From assembly GCF_013114625.1 (NCBI RefSeq), contig NZ_VTXD01000032.1, forward strand, positions 1 through 63,454: DNA of 63,454 nt, given 5' to 3'. Below the pieces are notes generated by a model. That model made no database searches. It worked only from the letters and a program-made list of their open reading frames with translations, and was not told where the DNA came from. The stretch comes from Vibrio sp. 99-70-13A1. GTDB taxonomy: Bacteria > Pseudomonadota > Gammaproteobacteria > Enterobacterales > Vibrionaceae. Each line of letters starts with the position of its first letter. Within the stretch, counting starts at the first letter, position 1. The translations under genes and the position numbers were made by a program. This document shows, in pieces, positions 16,908 through 24,949 of this stretch.

Positions 16908-18206
16908 TTATTGACCTTTAACTTCTTTAAGACCGTTGTAAGGAGCTTTAGAACCTAGAGCTTCTTCGATACGGATTAGTTGGTTGTACTTAGCAACACG
17001 GTCAGAACGGCTCATAGAACCAGTTTTGATTTGACCTGCAGCTGTACCTACCGCTAGGTCAGCGATAGTTGCATCTTCAGTTTCGCCAGAACGGTGAGAG
17101 ATTACTGCAGTGTAGCCAGCGTCTTTAGCCATCTTGATAGCAGCTAGAGTCTCTGTTAGTGAACCGATTTGGTTGAACTTGATAAGGATAGAGTTAGCTA
17201 CGCCTTTCTCGATACCTTCAGCAAGAATCTTAGTGTTTGTAACGAAAAGATCATCACCAACGATTTGAAGCTTGTCGCCTAGAAGTTCAGTTTGGTGCTT
17301 GAAGCCATCCCAATCTGACTCGTCAAGACCGTCTTCGATAGAAACGATTGGGAAGTTGTTCGCTAGTTCAGCTAGGTAGTGGTTGAACTCTTCAGAAGTG
17401 AAAGTTTTACCTTCGCCCTTCATGTTGTAGATACCAGCTTCTTTGTCGAAGAACTCAGATGCAGCACAGTCCATAGCAAGAGTAACGTCTTTACCTAGTT
17501 CGTAACCAGCAGCTGCAACAGCTTCTGCGATAACTTCTAGAGCTTCAGCGTTAGATTTAAGGTTAGGAGCGAAACCACCTTCATCACCAACTGCAGTGCT
17601 GTAGCCTTTAGACTTAAGAACTTTAGCTAGGTTGTGGAATACTTCAGCACCAACACGTAGAGCTTCTTTAAGAGTTTTAGCACCAACTGGTTGGATCATG
17701 AACTCTTGGATGTCAACGTTGTTATCAGCGTGCTCGCCACCGTTGATGATGTTCATCATTGGTAGAGGCATAGAGAATACGCCAGCAGTGCCGTTTAGCT
17801 CAGCAATGTGCTCGTAAAGAGGCATGCCTTTAGCAGCAGCAGCAGCTTTAGCGTTTGCTAGAGATACAGCTAGGATAGCGTTCGCGCCGAACTTAGACTT
17901 GTTATCAGTACCGTCTAGGTCAAGCATGATTTGGTCAACGTCAGCTTGTGCTTTAGCGTCAGAACCAACTAGAGCTTCAGCGATTGGGCCGTTTACAGCT
18001 TCAATTGCTTTAAGAACACCTTTACCTAGGAAACGTGATTTGTCGCCGTCACGTAGCTCAAGAGCTTCGCGAGAACCAGTAGATGCGCCAGATGGAGCGG
18101 CAGCCATACCTACGAAACCGCCTTCTAGGTGTACTTCAGCTTCTACTGTTGGGTTACCACGTGAATCGATGATTTCACGACCTAGAACTTTAACGATCTT
18201 AGACAT
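16908..18206 (-). CDS. eno: Enolase
   Basis: It interconverts 2-phosphoglycerate and phosphoenolpyruvate and is also a component of the RNA degradosome in related bacteria. The 432-aa length is standard. Visible are IIDSRGNPTVEAEV (about 10), the substrate loop GASTGSREALELRDGD (about 38), the metal ligands in VSIEDGLDESDW and VGDDLFVTN, and the catalytic LIKFNQIGSLTETL lysine region. The codon use is strongly biased, as expected for a very abundant protein. It follows pyrG on the same strand. Confidence 0.98.
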   Translation of the reverse strand: MSKIVKVLGREIIDSRGNPTVEAEVHLEGGFVGMAAAPSGASTGSREALELRDGDKSRFLGKGVLKAIEAVNGPIAEALVGSDAKAQADVDQIMLDLDGTDNKSKFGANAILAVSLANAKAAAAAKGMPLYEHIAELNGTAGVFSMPLPMMNIINGGEHADNNVDIQEFMIQPVGAKTLKEALRVGAEVFHNLAKVLKSKGYSTAVGDEGGFAPNLKSNAEALEVIAEAVAAAGYELGKDVTLAMDCAASEFFDKEAGIYNMKGEGKTFTSEEFNHYLAELANNFPIVSIEDGLDESDWDGFKHQTELLGDKLQIVGDDLFVTNTKILAEGIEKGVANSILIKFNQIGSLTETLAAIKMAKDAGYTAVISHRSGETEDATIADLAVGTAAGQIKTGSMSRSDRVAKYNQLIRIEEALGSKAPYNGLKEVKGQ

Positions 18207-18252
18207 TGAATGTTTCCTTCTCGTTGAATATATATAAATGTCAAAATTAAAT

Positions 18253-18279
18253 AGCAGCAGTACAACTTATACTGCTGCT
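18253..18279 (-). terminator. Hairpin between pyrG and eno
   Basis: AGCAGCAGTA/TACTGCTGCT forms a perfect 10-bp stem with a 7-nt loop. The minus-strand sequence after it (ATTTAATTTTGACA) is only weakly T-rich, so it may be a partial terminator or an RNA-processing or stability element between pyrG and eno. Confidence 0.5.
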
Positions 18280-18292
18280 TGTATTCTTTTAC

Positions 18293-19930
18293 TTATTTAA
18301 GTTCGCCGCGCTGGAACTCACCAGCGGCTTTAACGAAACCTGCAAACAGTGGATGACCGTCGCGAGGTGTTGAAGTGAACTCTGGGTGGAACTGAGCTGC
18401 AACAAACCACGGGTGGTTCGGGTTCTCAATAACTTCAACCAGTTTCTTGTCCGCAGATAGACCTGATACTTTTAGGCCTGCTTTTTCGATTTGCGGACGA
18501 AGGTTGTTGTTCACTTCGTAACGGTGACGGTGACGTTCATGGATCGTCGCGCTACCGTATAATTCGTATGCTTTAGTCCCTTTAGCTAAGTGACAAAGCT
18601 GTGAACCCAGGCGCATTGTGCCACCTAGATCCGAAGATTCTGTACGCTCTTCCACTTTACCTTCGCCATCGATCCATTCTGTAATCAGACCAACAACTGG
18701 GTATTTAGTTTCAGAACTAAATTCAGAAGAGTGTGCCCCTTCCATTTTCGCAACGTTACGAGCGTACTCGATAAGCGCTACTTGCATGCCTAGACAGATG
18801 CCCAAGTAAGGTACTTTGTTCTCACGAGCGTATTGTGCAGCAAGAATCTTACCTTCAACACCACGGTCACCAAAACCACCAGGAACGAGGATTGCATCTA
18901 GACCTTCTAAAACTTCTACGCCACGAGATTCAACATCTTGTGAATCTACGTATTTAATATTAACGCTTAGGCGATTTTTCAAGCCCGCGTGTTTTAACGC
19001 TTCATTTACTGATTTGTATGCGTCAGGTAGTTCAATGTACTTACCTACCATACCAATCGTCACTTCACCCGTTGGGTTAGCTTCTTCGTAAATTACTTGT
19101 TCCCATTCAGACAAGTCAGCTTCAGGAGCAGTAATGCCGAAACGCTTACATACAAGTTCATCTGTACCTTGAGCTTTAATAAGCTGAGGGATCTTGTAGA
19201 TAGAGTCAACATCACGCATAGAAATAACTGCATTTTCTTGCACATTACAGAACAAGGCAATTTTCTTACGTTCGTTCGTAGGAATGTTGCGGTCTGAACG
19301 ACATACTAGAATATCAGGCTGAATACCAATAGACAGCAGCTCTTTAACCGAGTGCTGTGTTGGTTTAGTTTTAACTTCACCAGCAGCCGCAAGATAAGGA
19401 ACAAGAGTCAGGTGCATAAACATAGCACGCTCACGACCAAGCTCAACCGCTAGCTGACGAATCGCTTCCATAAATGGCAGAGACTCGATATCACCAACAG
19501 TACCACCAACTTCAACCAACGCAATATCATGGCCTTCAGCGCCAGAAATAACACGCTCTTTGATAGAGTTAGTAATGTGTGGAATAACCTGAATAGTTGC
19601 ACCTAGGTAATCACCACGGCGTTCTCTTGCTAGAACGTCTGAGTAAACACGACCTGCAGTGAAGTTGTTACGCTTGGTCATCTTGGTGCGAATGAATCGC
19701 TCGTAGTGACCAAGGTCAAGGTCAGTTTCAGCGCCATCTTCCGTGACGAACACTTCACCGTGTTGAGTTGGGCTCATAGTGCCTGGGTCAACGTTGATGT
19801 AAGGGTCAAGCTTCATCATAGTCACTTTAAGACCACGAGCTTCTAAAATAGCCGCAAGAGATGCTGCAGCAATGCCTTTACCTAGAGAGGATACAACCCC
19901 GCCAGTAACAAAAATGTAATTTGTCGTCAT
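18293..19930 (-). CDS. pyrG: CTP synthase (glutamine hydrolysing)
   Basis: It aminates UTP to CTP using glutamine. The 545-aa protein has an N-terminal synthetase domain starting TNYIFVTGGVVSSLGKG (P-loop-like) and a C-terminal class I glutamine amidotransferase domain. That domain has the nucleophile Cys in YLGICLGMQ and the His-Glu pair in AAQFHPEF. The length is standard. It follows mazG and precedes eno, the conserved gamma-proteobacterial order. Positions 19931-20077 hold no gene. Confidence 0.98.
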   Translation of the reverse strand: MTTNYIFVTGGVVSSLGKGIAAASLAAILEARGLKVTMMKLDPYINVDPGTMSPTQHGEVFVTEDGAETDLDLGHYERFIRTKMTKRNNFTAGRVYSDVLARERRGDYLGATIQVIPHITNSIKERVISGAEGHDIALVEVGGTVGDIESLPFMEAIRQLAVELGRERAMFMHLTLVPYLAAAGEVKTKPTQHSVKELLSIGIQPDILVCRSDRNIPTNERKKIALFCNVQENAVISMRDVDSIYKIPQLIKAQGTDELVCKRFGITAPEADLSEWEQVIYEEANPTGEVTIGMVGKYIELPDAYKSVNEALKHAGLKNRLSVNIKYVDSQDVESRGVEVLEGLDAILVPGGFGDRGVEGKILAAQYARENKVPYLGICLGMQVALIEYARNVAKMEGAHSSEFSSETKYPVVGLITEWIDGEGKVEERTESSDLGGTMRLGSQLCHLAKGTKAYELYGSATIHERHRHRYEVNNNLRPQIEKAGLKVSGLSADKKLVEVIENPNHPWFVAAQFHPEFTSTPRDGHPLFAGFVKAAGEFQRGELK

Positions 19931-20077
19931 GTTTAACCTGAAATTGGTTGAATGAGGGAAATGGACTACTTCTGGACGGGATGAAAATATACCAGAAGCC
20001 CCTTATCGCCACAACGTGAAATCTATCACACTGCTATTTTTTATTTTTTGCTTCAAATCAATTCATCGCTAAAGGCT

Positions 20078-20878
20078 TTATCTCATTTTCTCTTCAATCT
20101 TGACTTCATCCCACATAGAATCAAGCTCTTGAAGTGAAAAGTCCGTTAATTCCTTGCCTTTATTTATTACTTTTTTTTCTACACCTTGAAATCTTCTTTC
20201 AAATTTCAAATTGGCTTTGTTAAGGGCTGATTCTGGATTTTTCCCTAAGTGACGCACTAAATTAACCGTCGCAAAGAGTAAATCCCCCAGTTCTTCTTCC
20301 ACTAAATCTTCATTTGGAGTCACTTGCATTGCCTCTTCAAGCACTTCATCGACTTCCTCAAGAACCTTCCCAGCCACAGGACCTATTGTGTCCCAATCAA
20401 AACCATATTTCGCAACTTGCTTTTGTATTTTATGTGCCTTAGATAGTGCAGGTAAAGATTTTGGTATTGAGTCTAGAATACTTTCCTGAGTTTTTCCTAT
20501 TAGAGCTTTTTCTTTAGCTTTCTCTGCTTCCCAGTTTGCATTTATTTCTTCATCATTCTCAAATTTGGCATCGGAGAAAACATGAGGGTGACGACGTGTT
20601 AGCTTTTCATTCACTCCATCAACCACATCCGAAAACTCAAACAAACCTTGTTCTTTCGCTAGTTGGCTATAAAAGATCACCTGAAACAATAAATCACCCA
20701 GCTCTTCTTGAAGATTAGGCCAGTCTTTATTATGAATGGCATCCACCACCTCATAGGTTTCTTCGATAGTATGCGGAACAATGGTTTCAAAATTTTGTTT
20801 TAAATCCCAAGGGCAACCATTTTCAGGATCGCGCAACTTAGCCATAATCTGTTCAAGTTGCTCTATTGGGTGATTCAT
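20078..20878 (-). CDS. mazG: Nucleoside triphosphate pyrophosphohydrolase MazG
   Basis: It hydrolyses (d)NTPs to monophosphates and lowers (p)ppGpp signalling effects in E. coli. The 266-aa protein is a tandem MazG fold: first motif DPENGCPWDLKQNFETI then ETYEVVDAI and EELGDLLFQVIFYSQ, and the second copy EVDEVLEEAM and EEELGDLLFATVNLVRH. I chose ATG at 20878, giving MNHPIEQLEQIMAKLRDP as in orthologues; an upstream extension has no family support. It lies downstream of relA. Confidence 0.95.
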   Translation of the reverse strand: MNHPIEQLEQIMAKLRDPENGCPWDLKQNFETIVPHTIEETYEVVDAIHNKDWPNLQEELGDLLFQVIFYSQLAKEQGLFEFSDVVDGVNEKLTRRHPHVFSDAKFENDEEINANWEAEKAKEKALIGKTQESILDSIPKSLPALSKAHKIQKQVAKYGFDWDTIGPVAGKVLEEVDEVLEEAMQVTPNEDLVEEELGDLLFATVNLVRHLGKNPESALNKANLKFERRFQGVEKKVINKGKELTDFSLQELDSMWDEVKIEEKMR

Positions 20879-20933
20879 CGCTTTCTTCCTATTCACTGTC
20901 TTTGATTTTAAATTTAGAACTGCTTCTAAAACT

Positions 20934-20966
20934 AAAAAAGGTGAGCAGCCAAAACCACTCACCTTT
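20934..20966 (-). terminator. Terminator between relA and mazG
   Basis: AAAGGTGAG/CTCACCTTT forms a 9-bp stem with a 12-nt loop, followed on the minus strand by six T residues. It lies downstream of the palindromic element next to relA. Confidence 0.75.
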
Positions 20967-20997
20967 GTTGATACTGTATAATCTCTATTTACGTATC

Positions 20998-21121
20998 TTT
21001 CACTAAGCAGTTGTTACTTTAACAAGGCAACAAGCTTTCGCGATTCCTGAGCATAGCTTGCCTATGTGATGGAATAAGAAAGCGCAGTTAACGCAGTAAA
21101 AGTGACTAATGCAACGTGAAA
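20998..21121. repeat. 124-bp imperfect palindrome (possible MITE-like element) at the relA 3' end
   Basis: The segment begins TTTCAC and ends GTGAAA. Its two arms of about 60 nt are imperfect inverted repeats, for example GCATAG-CTTG-CCTATG at the centre, GATTCC/GGAAT around it, and the CAGTTGTTACTTT / AAAAGTGACTAATG arms. It starts 1 nt from the relA stop codon. It encodes no protein. The full-length palindromic form suggests a small dispersed repeat or a long structured RNA at the relA 3' end. Only one copy is visible here. Confidence 0.6.
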
Positions 21122-21122
21122 G

Positions 21123-23345
21123 TTAGCCTAGGCGTTTCACACTCATTACATCTTTAATTTGTTCGACTCGACTCGTCACTCGGCTCAGAATTTCAATATT
21201 CGTGACTTCTAAATCAAAATCCATCACCGATAGCTGACGTTTATAGTCAATACGGCTCTTCATCGTTGTTACGCTGACTTTTTCATTCGCGAACAAAGAA
21301 GTGATGTCTTTAAGTAAACCATTACGTTCTAGGGCTTCTACACGCAAAGTCAAAATATACGAACCAACAAAACCACTGCCCCAAACGGTATCAATGATTC
21401 GCTCTGGCGCATGCAAGCTCAGTTCACTTAGCTGCTCACAATCACTGCGGTGTACTGAGATACCACGACCTTGAGTAATATAACCTTTGATATCATCACC
21501 AGGGATCGGCTGACAACAACGTGCTAAATGATTCATCAGATTGTCTACACCTTCCACCACAACCGCATCTTTACGAGGTCGGCTTTGCTGCGCGGGTTTT
21601 GCTTCTGACTCTCTGAGCTTCTCTAGCGCTTTCTGGTCTTCTTCTTCAGCGGTCGGCTTATTAACTAATGCGTTAATATGATTCACAACTTGGTTTACAC
21701 GAAGATCGCCACTACCCACGCCAGCATAAAGCTCATCAGGGGTATTTACGTTAAAACGCTTTAGAGCATATTGCTCGGCATCTTTTAGTGTTGCACCAAC
21801 TTTCGCTAATTCCACATCGAGAATATCACGACCCGCTTCTAAGTTTTTCTCACGGCTTTGAGCACGGAACCACGCGTTAATTTTTGCGCGAGCTCTGCTT
21901 GAATGAACAAATCCAGTTGTAGGATTTAACCAATCACGAGAAGGGTTTGGCTCTTTCTGAGTAATGATTTCAACTTGATCGCCCATTGTGAGTTTATGGG
22001 TAAATGGCACGATTCGCCCCGCCACTTTGGCACCAATACAACGGTGGCCAACCATTGAGTGAATATGGTAAGCAAAATCTAATGGCGTTGCGCCCATTGG
22101 TAAGTCGACAACATCACCTCTCGGTGTAAACGCATAGACTCTGTCATCAAAGACTTGGCTTCGGACTTCATCCAACATCTCGCCCGAATCGGACATCTCT
22201 TCTTGCCAGTCAATCAGCTTACGTAGCCAAGTGATCTTCTCATCGTATCCACTGCGTGCTGCCGTTGCGCCTTCTTTGTATTTCCAGTGCGCAGCTACAC
22301 CCAATTCAGAATCTTCATGCATTTGCTTGGTTCGAATCTGAATTTCAATGGTTTTGCCTTCCGGACCTAAAACCACGGTATGGATAGACTGATAGCCATT
22401 AGGTTTAGGGTTGGCAACATAGTCATCAAACTCACTTGGTAAGTGTTTATATTTAGTATGAACGACTCCAAGTGCGGCATAACAATCTTGTAATTGATCG
22501 GCAATAATACGGACAGCTCGCACATCAAAAAGCTCATCAAAATCTAAACTTTTCTTCTGCATTTTCCGCCAGATACTGTAGATGTGTTTAGGACGACCAC
22601 TCACTTCAGCATTGATACTTGAGCGCCCCATCTCCGCAGTTAGATCATCGACAAAGTCTGTGATGTATTGCTCACGAACAATTCGACGTTCCGAAAGTTG
22701 TTTCGCTATCTGTTTGTAAGTATCTGACTGCTGGTATCGAAAAGCATAATCTTCAATTTCCCATTTCAGCTGACCAATACCTAAACGGTTAGCCAGTGGT
22801 GCGTAGATATTGGCACACTCTTTTGCTGCTGCTCGACGTACTTCATCTGGTGCTTTTTTTACTTCAATGAGGTTGCAGATACGCTCTGCAAGCTTGATAA
22901 CCACGCAGCGAAAATCATCGACCATAGCCAGTAGCATACGACGAACATTATCAACCTGCCCAGATGCCGCGCTGCCTTCTAATGTGACATTCAATTGACC
23001 GAGAGCGGCCATTTCTTCAACGCCATCAATCAATTTAACGGTTTCTCGACCGTAGCTTTCTTCAAACAGATCGCGTGCAAATACCCCGCTGGATACAACA
23101 GGGAATAGCTGCGCAGCGACTAAAGTCGCACGATCCATCGACAGCGTGACCAAGATTTCAATCATCTCGCGTCCACGCCATAACAAGAGCGATGCTTGCT
23201 CGTGGTCTTTTAATAACTCTTCACAATGCCGATAAACCTTCGTAAGTTTATTCGATGTTTTGGCATCTTGATTCAGTGATTTAATCCAGTTTTCTAGCTC
23301 AAACTGTTCGCTTGGGTTTAAATGTGCGCTTCGTACCGCAACCAT
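21123..23345 (-). CDS. relA: GTP pyrophosphokinase RelA ((p)ppGpp synthetase I)
   Basis: This ribosome-associated enzyme makes (p)ppGpp on amino-acid starvation. The 740-aa protein has a degenerate N-terminal hydrolase domain in which the His-Asp pair is absent (LLLWRGREMIEILVTLSMD region). The synthetase domain follows (about 240-390, GRPKHIYSIWRKMQKK and PKPNGYQSIHTVV), then TGS (about 405-465), a helical/zinc-finger region with LARCCQPIPGDDI, and a C-terminal ACT domain. I chose the second ATG, giving MVAVRSAHLN as in E. coli MVAVRSAH. The gene order rlmD-relA-mazG is conserved. Confidence 0.97.
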   Translation of the reverse strand: MVAVRSAHLNPSEQFELENWIKSLNQDAKTSNKLTKVYRHCEELLKDHEQASLLLWRGREMIEILVTLSMDRATLVAAQLFPVVSSGVFARDLFEESYGRETVKLIDGVEEMAALGQLNVTLEGSAASGQVDNVRRMLLAMVDDFRCVVIKLAERICNLIEVKKAPDEVRRAAAKECANIYAPLANRLGIGQLKWEIEDYAFRYQQSDTYKQIAKQLSERRIVREQYITDFVDDLTAEMGRSSINAEVSGRPKHIYSIWRKMQKKSLDFDELFDVRAVRIIADQLQDCYAALGVVHTKYKHLPSEFDDYVANPKPNGYQSIHTVVLGPEGKTIEIQIRTKQMHEDSELGVAAHWKYKEGATAARSGYDEKITWLRKLIDWQEEMSDSGEMLDEVRSQVFDDRVYAFTPRGDVVDLPMGATPLDFAYHIHSMVGHRCIGAKVAGRIVPFTHKLTMGDQVEIITQKEPNPSRDWLNPTTGFVHSSRARAKINAWFRAQSREKNLEAGRDILDVELAKVGATLKDAEQYALKRFNVNTPDELYAGVGSGDLRVNQVVNHINALVNKPTAEEEDQKALEKLRESEAKPAQQSRPRKDAVVVEGVDNLMNHLARCCQPIPGDDIKGYITQGRGISVHRSDCEQLSELSLHAPERIIDTVWGSGFVGSYILTLRVEALERNGLLKDITSLFANEKVSVTTMKSRIDYKRQLSVMDFDLEVTNIEILSRVTSRVEQIKDVMSVKRLG

Positions 23346-23378
23346 CATTTCTTCCTAGTTATTATGTTTTATACCCAA

Positions 23379-23423
23379 ATTGGTATGACTAACCGATTCC
23401 AAGTTAGTTCTATCCATACCAAT
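23379..23423. repeat. Palindromic hairpin between rlmD and relA
   Basis: ATTGGTATG/CATACCAAT and a nested CTAAC/GTTAG pair form a stem-loop in the 119-nt gap between rlmD and relA. No T-tract follows on either strand, so it does not look like an intrinsic terminator. A repeat or leader structure is possible. Confidence 0.4.
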
Positions 23424-23464
23424 AACAATGCAAACTGACTTTGCATCTTAAAAAATTATCAGTA

Positions 23465-24784
23465 CTACTTCTTAACAAACAAAGCCATAGATTCAAGGTG
23501 ACTGGTATGTGGGAACATGTCCAACATGCCCAGTTTTTTTAAGTAGTAGCCTTGTTTAATCAAGCTTTCACTATCTCTTGCTAGAGTAGCAGGATTGCAT
23601 GAAACATAAACCACACTCTGAGCCCCTAAGCCTGAAAGTTGATCAACGATCCCACTCGCCCCGGCTCTTGCTGGGTCTAGCAGTACTTTATCGAAACGTT
23701 CTTTAGCCCACTCTTGCGAGGACAACTCTTCTTCAAGGTTAGCTTGGTAAAACGCTACATTGCTGAGCTTGTTTACTTTAGCGTTTGATGTCGCTTGCTG
23801 AACCATCTCATCAACGCCTTCTACCCCTACAACGAACTCTGCCTTCTGGGCTATCGGTAAACTAAAATTCCCAAGACCACAGAATAAATCCAGAACACGT
23901 TCGTGGTTTTGAGGGTCTAACCACTCAATCGCTTGAGAAACCATTTTCTGGTTCACAGTTTGGTTGACTTGAATAAAGTGATTAGGCTCAAAGGGCAGTA
24001 TCGCACCCACTTCATCATAGCTAGGCACCTCACCGACTAAGCGTTCCAATGTATCGGATTCTGGCATCGAATAGAGCGTTGATTTCGACTCTTTAGCGAG
24101 TGCAATTAGAGCTTGTCGGTCTTTATCTACAAGAGGCTTTAAATGGCGTAAAACGATCACAGGACCAGACTTAGAAAGCACTAACTCTACGTGCCCTAAT
24201 GAAGCTTGGTGGGAGAACGTCGATAAGAGTGACTTAAGTTTTGGCAGTAAGGCATTCAAAGCTGGATCTAGTACTGCACAGTCTGTGATATTTTCAATCT
24301 GTTTACTCTGTTTTTGACGAAAACCAAATTGAAGTTTTTGAGATTTTTTATCAACAAACAAGCTGATTCGAGCACGGCGACGATAACCCTTATCACTTCC
24401 GGTGACAGGCGCTACTACATCTGTTTGCTTCGTTTTATAGATATTCATCAAATGACTTAGAGATTGAGATTTATGCTCTAGCTGAGAGGCATAATCTAAA
24501 TGCTGTAAGTGACAGCCACCGCACTGATTAAAGTGCTGACAAAACGGTTCTAATCGCTGCTCACTTGGTTTCAATATTTTGATCAATTTAGCGCGCGCAA
24601 ACTTGCTCTTACTCTCTGTAAGTTGGACTACGACCTGCTCGCCAGGTAATGCGCCATCAATAAAAACAGGTTTTTTATTTTGGTGAGCAATACCTGCTCC
24701 ATTGTGATCCATTCGTTCAACCAACATCTGTTGATGCTTGGTCTCAAATTGAGTTTTCTTTTTTGGTTGAAAAAAACGTGCCAT
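23465..24784 (-). CDS. rlmD: 23S rRNA (uracil(1939)-C5)-methyltransferase RlmD
   Basis: It methylates U1939 of 23S rRNA using S-adenosylmethionine and carries a [4Fe-4S] cluster. The 439-aa protein has an N-terminal TRAM domain, then cluster cysteines in FCQHFNQCGGCHLQHL (about 82-97) and a further Cys in ITDCAVLDP. The methyltransferase domain contains VLDLFCGLGNFSLPIA, LLDPARAGASG and the catalytic VYVSCNPATLARD. It is divergent from barA, as in E. coli. Confidence 0.96.
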   Translation of the reverse strand: MARFFQPKKKTQFETKHQQMLVERMDHNGAGIAHQNKKPVFIDGALPGEQVVVQLTESKSKFARAKLIKILKPSEQRLEPFCQHFNQCGGCHLQHLDYASQLEHKSQSLSHLMNIYKTKQTDVVAPVTGSDKGYRRRARISLFVDKKSQKLQFGFRQKQSKQIENITDCAVLDPALNALLPKLKSLLSTFSHQASLGHVELVLSKSGPVIVLRHLKPLVDKDRQALIALAKESKSTLYSMPESDTLERLVGEVPSYDEVGAILPFEPNHFIQVNQTVNQKMVSQAIEWLDPQNHERVLDLFCGLGNFSLPIAQKAEFVVGVEGVDEMVQQATSNAKVNKLSNVAFYQANLEEELSSQEWAKERFDKVLLDPARAGASGIVDQLSGLGAQSVVYVSCNPATLARDSESLIKQGYYLKKLGMLDMFPHTSHLESMALFVKK

Positions 24785-24949
24785 TGCTTGTGCCTAAATA
24801 TCTATCAAATTATTATTTTCTATCCAAAACTCACTATTCTGCCTTGGAATCATTGTCGAACGTAGCGGCTTTGATTAAGCTAACCGTTCACTTAACCGCC
24901 GTAGTGCGCGTTATTTTCCCATATCCAGACCTCGATGTAATTAAAGAAC

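Noticed and set aside
17824..18237. 137-codon plus-strand open frame opposite eno
   Set aside because: It is a shadow of the strongly biased codons of eno, with no ribosome binding site.
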